64,000 bases of DNA, taken from Cordia subcordata. Its lineage: Eukaryota; Streptophyta; Magnoliopsida; Boraginales; Cordiaceae. Location of the stretch: NCBI GenBank assembly GCA_028554755.1, contig JAPTOF010000036.1:186001-250000 (forward strand), read 5' to 3'. This document shows positions 43,286-53,028 of this stretch, one piece after another. How positions within the stretch are numbered: position 1 is the first letter of the stretch; each line of letters opens with the position of its first letter. The notes beneath the pieces are model-generated. The model did not search any database. It saw nothing but the letters and a program-made list of their open reading frames with translations, and was not told the origin of the DNA. The translations under genes were made by a program, and so were the position numbers.

Positions 43286-43440
43286 AGAATTCTCAAGAAT
43301 TAAGCATGACTAAGAAAAACGGTGACAAGACTTGGAGGGAATGTTAAAAACATAAAAGAGAAAAACTAAACAAGCAAAAAGCAAGAACAATGATGGAACA
43401 CAAACAAACACAAGAAGGAAATCAAAGAGTAAGTGAGGTT
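43286..43440 (+). other. Unexplained filler between ORF1 and EN of P
   Basis: About 155 bp of A-rich sequence (AAACATAAAAGAGAAAAAC and similar) replaces the ORF1 C-terminus, zinc knuckle and first third of EN. It matches no other LINE part in this window by eye. It has neither a terminus motif nor a visible TSD. Confidence 0.55.
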
Positions 43441-43864
43441 GGGAAGAATGAACCAAAAAATAGGAGTAAGCTTTGGAGCAAAATTGAGGAATGGTGTGCT
43501 TGGTGTGTTGATAGTGACTTATGTATTATGGGAGATTTCAATGAAGTCCTTCACCTTGAAGATAAGTCAAATTCTCACTCCATTCCAACTAGTGCTTGCG
43601 ATTTCAAAAAGTGTGTGGTTAGAAACAATTTCATTGAACCACAAACTCATGGGCCACACTTCACTTGGACCAACAAGGGCACATCTAATAATTTGGTGGC
43701 TAGCAAGCTTGATAGAGTCTTGGCAAATGCAAATTGGGTCTTCAACTACCAACACTCCTTTATTTTGGTGGAAAGCCCTGGCATCTTTAACCATTGCCCA
43801 CTCATTATTCAAAATTGAAAGTCTTGGTGTTCCTCTCCAAAGCCCTTTAAATTTTACAATGTTT
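43441..43864 (+). pseudogene. P ORF2 piece 1: endonuclease
   Basis: It reads RSKLWSKIEEWCAWC, MGDFNEVLH near 43530 and THGPHFTWTNKG near 43645. The usual SDHC catalytic motif is FNHC here (near 43790), and a stop follows at 43816-43818. The N-terminal part of EN is missing. The piece ends at the KPFKFYN codons, where W is inserted. Confidence 0.86.
43849..43864 (+). repeat. TSD of W, left copy (16 bp)
   Basis: AAATTTTACAATGTTT is identical to 44545-44560. Confidence 0.93.
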
Positions 43865-44544
43865 TCTTTTTTTGCTGAGTAAGTAAGATTTCATAAAAGA
43901 AACGTTCAAGTACAAGAATCAGAAAAAGGAATGGAGAAACCTAATCAAGTATCTCATCTAATTTCCACAATTTACATAAGGCAATATTCAGCGCATTTGA
44001 AGGAAATTTCCTACCAAAGATAATACGAGTTCTAACTTCATTGAAGATAGTACTTGTGATTTGGTCCTCCGTTTTTGCTTCTTGCTTGAAAATACGCTGG
44101 TTTCTTTCAACCCAAATGTGGTAAACGGATGCTCCAAGAAGATGCTTAAGGATAGTAGCTTTCAAGTTATTTTCAAGAGCAAAAGGTGTGAGATAGGCAC
44201 AAATTTCATCCCAACAAATCAGCTTCTCTGGAACAAGGGAGATTGCAAGACCATGTCTCCAAATTCTGCGTGTGAAGCTACATTCGAAAAAAATGTGATC
44301 TCTTGTTTCACAACCCATGCGACAAAAGATACAAAGTGGGTTTGCAATCAGTCCCCAACTTAATAATTTTTGAAGAGTTGAAAGCCGATCATGAAAAACA
44401 AGCCAGCAAATGAAACTATGTCTAGGGTTATGACCTTTATGCCAAACCAAATTGTGCCAGTTAAATGTATGACCCTTCTTACGAATATGATCCCAAGTAA
44501 GCTTAAATGAAAAATTACCGTTCTTTGAAGGCAGCCAAAGAGAA
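43865..44544 (-). mobile_element. W: 5'-truncated LINE in P
   Basis: W is a 0.68-kb minus-strand LINE 3' end bounded by a perfect 16-bp TSD. It has a short poly(T), the terminus CTTACTTACTCAGC and the ORF2 C-terminal region with zf-RVT. Confidence 0.9.
43941..44540 (-). pseudogene. W ORF2 C-terminal fragment (zf-RVT)
   Basis: It is open from about 44450 to the stop at 43941, with CIFCRMGCETRDHIFFECSF near 44270-44335, FALENNLKATILKHLLGA and the terminal CKLWKLDEILD. A frameshift near 44480 separates the FSFKLTWDHIRKKG part. Confidence 0.86.
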
Positions 44545-44560
44545 AAATTTTACAATGTTT
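44545..44560 (+). repeat. TSD of W, right copy (16 bp)
   Basis: Identical to 43849-43864. P reading resumes with VWTSHVDFLKIVEEHW. Confidence 0.93.
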
Positions 44561-45248
44561 GGACTTCACATGTTGATTTCCTCAAAATTGTGGAGGAACA
44601 TTGGAGTGCATGGGTTTTTGGCACTCCAATGTTTATTCTTTATCAAAAACAGAGAATTTTGAAGCAAGCACTCAAGGCATTTGACAAGGCTCACTTCTCC
44701 AACATTCCAACTGCCATTCATGAGCTTAAAGACACTTGCTGAAGTCCAATTTACCCTTCATAATGGAGGACACAACTCTGGGCTCATCAACAAGGAAAAA
44801 GAATTATTGGTGCAAATTGAAAAGCTTGAGAGTTCTTATAATTCTTTGCTTCTTCAAAAGACTAGAATTCAATGGCTCAAGGAAGGAAATTGTAACACCA
44901 AGTTCTTTCATAATACTATTGAAGGAAGAAGGTTGAAGAATACTATTCAAGCCATCAAAAATGAAGAGGGAACCTTGCTCAATAAAGATATTGAGGTCAA
45001 AAAGGAATTTTTGAATTTCTTTGAAAAGCTTCTTGGTTCTTCATCAAAAACTTTTGCCAATGTTGATCTTATTAGAAGCATTCTTGGAAAATCTATTAAT
45101 GAGGAGATTGTGGAAACTCTTGAAGCACCAATTTCATTTGATGAGATCAAGGAGACCCTTTTTTCTTTTAACCCCAATAAGAGCCTGGGGCCAGATGGTT
45201 TCACCTCACATTTCTACAAAATGGCCTGGAAGATTGTTGGAAATGATT
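44561..45248 (+). pseudogene. P ORF2 piece 2: linker and RT fingers
   Basis: It reads VFGTPMFILYQKQRILKQAL, a linker with KEKELLVQIEKLES and WLKEGNCNTKFFHN, then NPNKSLGPDGFTSHFYKM and ends at IVGND. One frameshift lies near 44735. The tail of A follows at once. Confidence 0.86.
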
Positions 45249-45350
45249 TTTTTTTTGTGCGAGGCAAGTAAGTGTGTTTGTATTACTATGTGCAAAAAGT
45301 ATAATTGTACAAAACATTTACAAAGGAACAAGCAAGGCCAACTTGCCTAA

Positions 45351-45842
45351 TCAAAACATATTTTCAAGCTTCCACATATCTCCTACTATGATATTTAATC
45401 TAGTGGAAGGGAATTTTCTACCAGCAGTAATTCTACATCTAACATCATTGTAAATGGAGATAAAAATATTTTTCTTCGTCTTGGTTTCATTGTTGAAGAT
45501 TCTTCTATTTCTCTCAAGCCAAAGATGATAGATGCATCCTCCAAAGAAGCGCTTCAAGATAGTGGCCTTCAAATTATTTTCAAGGGCATATGGGGTGATA
45601 TAGGCAATGATATCATTCCACTCGATAATGTGTGAGGGACCTCCAATGAGTTGGAAGCCATGCCTCCAGATTCTTCGAGTGAAACTGCAGGAAAAGAAGA
45701 GGTGATCTCTTGTCTCGCAACCAAGATGGCAAAAAGTGCATAGTGGATCAATATCCACATTCCAATGAATAAGTTTGTATTTAGTGCTGAGCTTGTCGTT
45801 GAGTACAAGCCAAGTGAAGAGACTATGTCTTGGGTAAAAGCC
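45351..45842 (-). pseudogene. A ORF2 C-terminal piece (zf-RVT)
   Basis: It is open from 45758 to 45351 with CTFCHLGCETRDHLFFSCSF near 45680-45745 and RFFGGCIYHLWLERNRRIF. Upstream, PRHSLFTWLVLNDKLSTKY is in another frame. It continues across B at 51700. Confidence 0.86.
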
Positions 45843-45858
45843 TTTGAACCAAATAATG
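45843..45858 (+). repeat. TSD of B, left copy (16 bp)
   Basis: TTTGAACCAAATAATG matches 51684-51699 exactly; the next bases TT also match. Confidence 0.95.
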
Positions 45859-45922
45859 TTTTTTTGCGAGAAAAGTAAGAAATTCCATTCAAGAAAGAAA
45901 CAAAATTACAAGTACAAACTGA

Positions 45923-48900
45923 TCAAAGGAGGATTTCTTCCATCCCCCACAATTTACAAATTTTCCTATTCAAACTAGAAATAGTGAAATGTTTTCCAAC
46001 AATGCATTTAAGTCTAACATGATTAAAGATGGATGAAAAGATTTGCTCCTCCGTCTTGAAGCTCTTGTGAAATTCACGATGATTCCTCTCAATCCAAATA
46101 AAGTAGATTGCTACCTCCAAAAAGTGCTTCAAGATAGTAGCTTTAAGATTATTTCGAGTGCAAAAGGTGAAATAAAAGCAATAATGTCTCCCCAATCGAT
46201 CAATGTTTCTTGGATCATAGTAAGATGAAGTCCTTTCCTCCAAATCCTTCTAGTGAAACAACAATTAAAGAAAAGATGGTCTCTAGTTTCACACCCAAAG
46301 TTGCAAAAAGTGCAAGTGGGATTCAGCTCCCTACCCCAATAAAGCAATCTGAATTTTGTGGAAAGTCGATCATGAATAGCAAGCCAAGTAAAAAATGCAT
46401 GTCTTGGTGTATGCCCTTTGAACCAAACAATATAGTGCCAATCAACTTTATTCTTCTTCCTTCTGATTTCCTCCCAAGTGTGCGAGAAAGTGAATTCACC
46501 ATTTGGAGAAAGGTTCCAAGTAAAAGCATCAAGATTTTCTTCCACAAGATTGGTGCAAGGTGGATCAAAATGCATGAGATGAATAGGCCAAATCCAATTA
46601 CCAAAAACGAAAATGTCACACACCTTAGCATAGTATGGTGGATTGTTAAGAGTGCTGCTCCAAAAATTGCTAAGTACCCCATGTGTGTGCCATTTGTCAT
46701 GCCAAAAGTGCGTGTGCTTTCCATTGCTGAGTACATGAGAGATATGGCTCTTGCAAGGTTTCGAATTTTGAGGAGGTTTTTGAGAACCCAACTATCATCC
46801 TTAGAAGTGGTGAGAGTCCAAATCGATTTGTCCTTGATGTAGTTAATTTGCATCCAATTGCTCCAAAGAGAATCCCTACAAGTATACATTCTCCAAAAGG
46901 ATTTAAGGAGAAAGGTGCTGTTGATGTCTTCAATCTTCCGGATACGAAGTCCACCTTCATCAAGAGGGAGACAAATGTCTTTCCATGCAATCTTAGCCCC
47001 AGTATTCTTCCAAAGGAAAGCACAAAATTGGGATTCAATTTTTTGAATGATACTTTTGGGAAGAAGAAATGCACCAGCCCAAAAGGAACAAATTTGCAAG
47101 AGTGTGGATTTGATAAGGGTTAATCTACCCATGTAGGAAAGCCAATGATTGGTCCAGCTTTCAAGCCTTCTATTGATTTTCTCCAAAAGAGGTAAACAAT
47201 CAGCCCTACGGAGCTTCCTTGACACAAGAGGAACACCCAAATATCTTATAGGAAGATTACCTTCTTTGAAGTTCATTTTGCACAGAATGGCCAGCTTTGT
47301 TTCATGAGGAACACCACCAAAGAAAATATTACTCTTGGAAGGGTTTGCTTTAAGACCCGAGAGAGAGTAAAAGTTCTCCAAGACATCCATAATGCACTCA
47401 ATTGATTTGATATTTCCTTTGCAAAAGATAAAAAGGTCATCAGCAAAACAAAGGTGGTTCAACCTCAACTTTGCACATTTTGGATGAAACCCAAACTTTT
47501 GATCTTGTTCCAACTTATTGAGCATGCATGATAATACTTCCATGCAAATAACAAAAATGTATGGTGAGAAGGGATCCCCTTGCCTTATCCCATTTGCTCC
47601 TTTAAAATACCCCTCTAAACTTCCATTGATTGCCATAGAGAAACTTGTTGATGTGATACAAGACATGATCCATTTCACAAAGAAACTTGGGAAGCCAAAC
47701 GCATGAAGAGTACATTCAATAAAATTCCAATTGAGTGAATCAAAAGCCTTCATGATATCAACTTTGAGTGCACATCGAGGAGAAATATGAGTTCTTGTAT
47801 AGCCTCTAAGGATATCATGTGCAACAAGTATATTCTCATTGATAAGCCTCCCTTTAATAAAAGCCGATTGATTCCAAGAGATGATAGGAGGTAAACACTC
47901 TTTGAGCCTATTTGCAAGAATCTTGGATATGCATTTATAAATGGTGTTGCAGCAAGAAATAGGCCTAAAATCTTTTACCCAAGATGGGTTTTGGACTTTG
48001 GGAATAAGGGCAATATAAGTAGCATTTACCTCTTGGAGCAACTTTGAGGAGTGGAAAAAAGACTTTATTGCTTTGTGCACATCTTCCCCAACAACCTCCC
48101 AAGCCATCTTGTAGAAGTGTGAAGTATAGCCATCCGGCCCCGGGCTCTTGTTTGGATTAATGGAGAAAAGAGTTGTTTTGATTTCCTCAAAGGTAATGGA
48201 ACAGCAAGCTTTGCCAAGCAACTTTCCTGAATGGTTTTCCCTAAAATGCTTTTGATGGACTCCACACTAGCAGTTGAATGTGAGGGAGTGCCAAAGAGAT
48301 TTTTGAAGTAGGAGATAAATTCAGCCTTTATCTCCTCCTTTGAAGTGATGAGATTCCCCTCATTGTTGTTGATGGCAAAGATGGAGTTTATGTTATTCCT
48401 TTCACGAATCTTATCGTGGAAGAACTTTGTATTAGCATCTCCATCTTTAATCCAATTTATGCGAGCCTTTTGGTGGAGCATCTTTTTGTAGGTGTCTTCA
48501 AGCTCTTCGATATTCCTCATAATCTCCTTTTCTTTGTTAAGAGCCTCTTCATTAAGGTACCCATTCAGCATGGCAAGTTGGACATCCGAAAGGGTTCTTT
48601 TAAGATCCTCAACTTGACTTGGGATGCAAGAGAAGTAATTCTTGTCGAAATCCTTGAGCACTCTTTTGAGTGCTTTTTGTTTTTGAAAAAGAATGAACAT
48701 TGGAGTGCCAAAAACCCGTGCATTCCAATGTTTTTCCACCTCATGCAAGAAAAGAGGATGAGTTGTCCAAGCATTGTAGAACTTGAAAGGCTTGATGATG
48801 CAAGTATGAACCACAAGAGGACAATGGTCCGAAATACCTGGGCTATCCACTAAGAGAGAAGAGTGATCCAAGTGGTCCATCCAAAAAGTGTTGACAAGAG

Positions 48901-49489
48901 CTCTATCCAACTTACTTGCAATAAGATTGCCTTTGGAGCTCTGGTTGGTCCAAGTGAAATGAGGCCCAATAGTCTTAATCTCAAAGAGTCTAGCTTGAGA
49001 AATGCAATTCTTGAAATCCAAAGCACTTGGAGCAATGGTGGTAGAGGAAGATCTATCTCCACAATTCAGAACCTCATTAAAGTCTCCAAGAATACAAAGT
49101 GGCCCGTTATAACACCTTACACTCCAACTTTCAATTTTTGCCCAAAGGTGCTGTCTTCTTGAAGGATCATTCCTACCATACACAAAAGCCACAAAAATAG
49201 GAACTTGGGATGGACTCTCCAAATGGCAAAGGATTCCTTGATCCATAGTGTCAATTATTGTAGCCTTGATGTGTTGCTTCCAAAAAACCCAAATTCTGCC
49301 AGCCATATTATCATCGATGTAGTTTGCAAAACCCAAAGTGTTAAAAAATGAAGCAATGAGAGTATCGTTGTCCACTTTGGTCTCCAAAACACAAAAACAA
49401 TCAAGCCTATGCTTGTTTATTAGATTCTTCATTTCTTTATGCTTTTTAGGGGAATTGAAACCCCTAATGTTCCATGCACACAAAATCAT
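45923..49489 (-). pseudogene. B ORF2: EN-RT-zf-RVT with three frameshifts
   Basis: The ATG at 49487-49489 overlaps the ORF1 stop (ATGA). EN has CAWNIRGFN, LETKV, GDFNEV near 49080 and SDHCPL near 48820. RT has NPNKSPGPDGYTS near 48130, RPISCCNTIYKC near 47950, the CFADDLFIFCKG box near 47420-47450 and YMGRLTLIKST. The zf-RVT block with CETRDHLFF lies near 46260-46310. Frameshifts by one base are near 48205, 46760 and 46157. The protein would be about 1190 residues. No RNase H domain follows zf-RVT. Confidence 0.92.
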
Positions 49490-51528
49490 TTAGGGGTATG
49501 AGTGGTGACCAGCCCCCCTCTATCATCTTTCCAAGAATTATCTTGCTCCGCAATTGGATCATCATCTTCTTCTTCATTTGCTTGGTTGAGGATCTCCCCT
49601 TCTTCCTTGTGTCCAAAGGAATCAAGTTTCCTTTCAACTTTCATCCCAACTTCATCTTCAATATTCAAAGTTTTTTCATTGTGCTCATCCTCCCGGCCAA
49701 GGACTTCAAAGCAATTTTGACGATTCAAAGTTGAGTCAATTGTAGCCTTAGGAGAATTTGGCCTAGTAGACTTCATTTCCTTATTTGGAGTGGAAATTTC
49801 ATTGCTCAAATCCTCATGTTTCTTCAATGGAGCTTGCTTTTTGCCCACAACTTGCCATTCTTGGCGAGTTTTTGCTTGCTGCCCAAAATGAGTAGTTTGA
49901 GGATTTTGTTGTGTTTTCGGCTTCAAGAGGCAATTCTCCTCAACATGCCCAACCATTTTACAATGTTTGCATTTGCTTGGCTTCCAAGCATATTCAACCT
50001 CAACTTTTGCTCTTGTACCACTCTTGAGTTTTGGAAACACAACATCCGGTAGGTTTCCTTCAAGATCCACTTCAATGCAAACCCTAGCAAACTCCAAGTT
50101 CCTTCTAGAATCCGTAAGTGCATCCATTTGAATAGGCTTACCAATGAAGGAGGCAATGTAACCAAGCCCTCTTTTGGAGTATAGACTCAATGGAACATCC
50201 CAAAGCTTAATCCAAATTGGAACTTTGTTACATGATAGGTTCACAAACTCGAGGTTGGGTTCCCATTTTCTAAGCAACAGCGGTCTATGGTTAACATGCC
50301 AAAGTTGTTGAAGGACTTTTTGGCAAATTTCTTCATTTTCAAATTTGAAAAGGAATAGACCTTTTCTTTTAGTATGTATGTCCACTTTACCAAATTTCTT
50401 CCAAGCAAATTCCACCATATTTTTGATTAAGAAAAAAGGTGGTGGAGCTCCTAAAAACTGCCCAACTAAGCAATGACTCCAAAATTTATCACCCTCTTCA
50501 TAAAGATCATCCGGAGGATCAACAACTTCCCTCCTGCCTTCCACAATATTGTAAGCATGCTCTTCATCAAATTTAAGATTTGTATTGATATGCTCAGCAA
50601 AAACACCTCCCCAATCGGGTGAAGGATCACTTGGGGAAGGAACATACCTGAGTTTAAGTGGTTTGCGCCAAGCATTTTGCTTATTTGGTGTTTGAGCTTT
50701 GTTTTGCATGTTAACTCCTTGAGCTTTTTGGAAGTTTTCTTCATGCTGTCTCTTCAAGACATCATTGAATGAAGTGCTGCCTTGAACAACATCCCCATCA
50801 TTTGTATGAGCATGAACTTGAAACCCAAGCTTTGGTGAGGAAGAAAACTTCAGATTTGTAACTGGCTGACATGGTGTCTTGCTTGCAATGTTGGCAGCCA
50901 CGTCATTTTCTTTAGTCTTCTGAGTTGGCATGGTTTTCCCGTTTGAAACATGAGCAAATGGAGGGAAATTCTCAGCATTATCACGTGGGCCAGCATACAA
51001 AGTGTTGGAATCAGATTTTAAAAGCTGACCTACTTTTTGAGTTGTCAAGTTTTCCTTAGAAAAGTCTGAAATAGTGCTGAAGTGATTAGGAGAGAGGTGG
51101 TCGGACCCATGTGTAAAAGTTCTAACCGGTCCTTGCATTTCAGTGTTTCCTTTGGACAATAACCTTTCTTCCTCAACTCTTTTTCCTCCATTTCCAGCGG
51201 CTAAAACGTTTGGAGAAAAAGGAACATATGATTTTGTGTTGGCAGCAAGGGAACTCGCCATTTCGACTTCAGTTTTGTTAAAGACATCAACTCCTTCGCT
51301 CTCAAATGGATGGCCATCTTCAAGTGCATCATAGACCTCTTTGAAAAGCAAACTTGAGGTTGATTGAGCATCTTCATTTGAGTGAGATGAAGAGGCCGAA
51401 TCAACCTCAGCTTTGGAGGAAGAACCCGAGCAAGCAAGAGAGTATGCAGCAACATCTTTCTTCTTCTCCTTTGCCTTGAGCCGAGTGCTAGTACGAGTAG
51501 GAGGAGAGTTTCTCTTTTTCTTTCCCAT
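49486..51528 (-). CDS. B ORF1: intact LINE nucleocapsid-like protein
   Basis: An open frame of 680 codons starts MGKKKRNSPPTRTSTRLKA. A serine-rich region is followed by the NFPPFAH motif near 50965, and then by NAWRKPLKLRYVPSPSD. The DUF4283-like domain covers about 50560-50240 (CLVGQFLGAPPPFFL, WHVNHRPLLLRKWEPN) and the zinc knuckle CKHCKMVGHVEENC lies near 49925-49970. The C-terminus is acidic (NCFEVLGRED, EEGEILNQANEEEDDD). The protein would coat LINE RNA; that role is family knowledge. It is the best preserved ORF1 in the window, together with that of F. Confidence 0.9.
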   Translation of the reverse strand: MGKKKRNSPPTRTSTRLKAKEKKKDVAAYSLACSGSSSKAEVDSASSSHSNEDAQSTSSLLFKEVYDALEDGHPFESEGVDVFNKTEVEMASSLAANTKSYVPFSPNVLAAGNGGKRVEEERLLSKGNTEMQGPVRTFTHGSDHLSPNHFSTISDFSKENLTTQKVGQLLKSDSNTLYAGPRDNAENFPPFAHVSNGKTMPTQKTKENDVAANIASKTPCQPVTNLKFSSSPKLGFQVHAHTNDGDVVQGSTSFNDVLKRQHEENFQKAQGVNMQNKAQTPNKQNAWRKPLKLRYVPSPSDPSPDWGGVFAEHINTNLKFDEEHAYNIVEGRREVVDPPDDLYEEGDKFWSHCLVGQFLGAPPPFFLIKNMVEFAWKKFGKVDIHTKRKGLFLFKFENEEICQKVLQQLWHVNHRPLLLRKWEPNLEFVNLSCNKVPIWIKLWDVPLSLYSKRGLGYIASFIGKPIQMDALTDSRRNLEFARVCIEVDLEGNLPDVVFPKLKSGTRAKVEVEYAWKPSKCKHCKMVGHVEENCLLKPKTQQNPQTTHFGQQAKTRQEWQVVGKKQAPLKKHEDLSNEISTPNKEMKSTRPNSPKATIDSTLNRQNCFEVLGREDEHNEKTLNIEDEVGMKVERKLDSFGHKEEGEILNQANEEEDDDPIAEQDNSWKDDRGGLVTTHTPK

Positions 51529-51683
51529 GAATCAAAAAAAGAAAAATTGAGAGAGGTGTTTTGTTAATGGAAAATGGAGATATGGTGGTGGTGGCGTGTG
51601 GAGGAGGGGTGGTGGCTGGAAGCAAAAATTCTAGAGAGAAGGGAGAGTGTTTTCATGGTAGAGAGAGAAGTTCACTTGGCCCA
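51529..51683 (-). promoter_or_regulatory. B 5' UTR / internal promoter region
   Basis: Read on the minus strand it has ACTTCTCTCTCTACCATG, CTCCCTTCTCTCTAGAAT and CCAGCCACCACC. These blocks recur in F (12815-12974), Q and G, while the bases between them differ. The TSD fixes the 5' end at 51683. Confidence 0.65.
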
Positions 51684-51699
51684 TTTGAACCAAATAATG
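51684..51699 (+). repeat. TSD of B, right copy (16 bp)
   Basis: Identical to 45843-45858; the ORF2 of A continues from here. Confidence 0.95.
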
Positions 51700-52170
51700 T
51701 TATAATCCTCGAATTTCTCTTTTTTTTCGTCAGATATGCTCCCACATGTGTTTGAAGAAGAAGGAGCCATCAGGGGAGAGGGACCAAATGCATTTATCAA
51801 GAATTCCATTCTCAAGGTCAAAAGGTGGTTGGCTGATTTGGTGCAAGTAAATAGGCCAAATCCATGAACCATTGCGGTAGATTGAACTAACCTTTGCAAA
51901 GAAAGGTGGGTAAGAAAATGCATTGCTCCAATGAGGGGAAAGAGCGCCAACGGGGTTCCAACAATCATGCCAAAAGAAGAAGAGATTACCATCTCCCAAA
52001 GTGAATTTGATGTGCTTCCTTACTTCATCCCAAAATGATAAGAGACTTTGAAAACCCTGCTTGCATCATGTGCACATGTAGTGGTCCATATAGACTCTCC
52101 TTTGATGTAATTAGCAAAGACCCAACAGCTCCAAAGAGATTCTCTATTGGCTAAAATCCTCCAAAAGCAT
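51700..52170 (-). pseudogene. A ORF2 piece 2: region before zf-RVT
   Basis: It reads FWRILANRESLWSCWVFANY near 52165-52110, then GDGNLFFFWHDCW, SPDGSFFFKHMWEHI and YNIIWFK, joining FYPRHSLFTW of the piece left of B. One stop and one frameshift are present. Confidence 0.82.
52154..52170 (+). repeat. TSD of ORF1-only element, left copy (17 bp)
   Basis: AAATCCTCCAAAAGCAT matches 54651-54667 exactly. Confidence 0.9.
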
Positions 52171-53028
52171 CCTTCTTAGGAAATGGGATCCCGAAGCACA
52201 ATTGATAAATTTTAGTTGGGACTGAGTTCCTCTTTGGGTTAAGTTTAGAAATGTCCCTTGTTCATTGATCACTAGGCGGGGCTTGAGTTATATTGCTAGC
52301 ACTATTGGTTTGCCATTACAAATGGACAAACGCATGGAGTCCCGAACCTTTGTTGGTTTTGCTAGAGTTTGCATTGAGATGGACCTTTCCAAGCAGTTAC
52401 CGGACTTTACTTATGTGAAAATGAGAAATGGTGAATGGGTGAAGGTTGATATTGAATATGCTTGGAGACCCCCCATTTGCTTCTTTTGCAAAGTTGTTGG
52501 TCATGCTTCATCCTCATGTTCTTGTATGGCTCAAAGCAAAGTTAAGAATGGAAGCAATAGAAATGATTGGAAGAAAACTCGCTCAAAGAAGATTTGGAAA
52601 CCTACCACAAATGCGACACCGTTTCAAGGAACAATGGTGCCAAACTCCAATGTTGAACAAGTTTCATGCTCAAATCGGTTTGCTAATCTTGATAATGATG
52701 ATACTAAGGAAAATGAAGGAAATATGGCTGAAATAGTGAAAGTAAAAGAAGCTAATGGCTCGGTCCCATCAACAAATGCCCAATTGGATAGTAATCGATT
52801 TGCAACTCTTAAAGCTAATGATGGTGTTTCAAGTGAAGTGGAAAATTTGGCCATGAATGAGAAAGAAATGGGGTGGTTATTGAAAAAGAGAATGTCGATG
52901 TTGCTGCCAATCATGATGTCAATTTGCAAGAAACTTGCTTGAAACACGCAAACGAAAATATGGATAAGGAAGAAGGAGAAATGATTGATTGCTCACGGGT
53001 TGGTCACCCACTTGGAAATGAAGGCCAG
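52171..53028 (+). pseudogene. ORF1 of the half-LINE at 52.2 kb
   Basis: It starts at LLRKWDPEAQLINFSWD (a stop follows in place of E), then VPLWVKFRNVPCSLITRRGL, GFARVCIEMDLSKQLPD and the zinc knuckle CFFCKVVGHASSSC near 52480-52520. The C-terminal region has NRFATLKANDG. A frameshift near 52870 leads into DKEEGEMIDCSRVGHPLGNE. The last codons and the stop (PYT then TGA) lie beyond the inserted LINE, at 54414-54425. Confidence 0.87.
53016..53028 (+). repeat. TSD of inner LINE, left copy (13 bp)
   Basis: AAATGAAGGCCAG matches 54401-54413. Confidence 0.92.

Larger units (their letters stand above)
36836..45248 (+). mobile_element. P: plus-strand LINE split by V, a UTR piece and W
   Basis: The P pieces are 36836-37119, 41393-41750, 42138-43864 and 44561-45248. 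Each inner junction is supported by a duplication: CAAACTT for V, a 15-bp repeat with one mismatch for the UTR piece, and a perfect 16 bp for W. P stops at 45248, in the RT fingers, where the poly(T) of A begins. No later piece in the window continues it. Its 5' end is truncated in ORF1. Confidence 0.8.
45859..51683 (-). mobile_element. B: full-length L1-type LINE with 16-bp TSD
   Basis: B is complete: 5' UTR (51529-51683), an intact ORF1, an ORF2 starting inside the ORF1 stop, a 3' UTR of about 55 bp and a tail. At 5.82 kb it defines the full length of this family. The perfect TSD indicates recent insertion. Three single-base frameshifts in ORF2 prevent autonomy. Confidence 0.93.
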
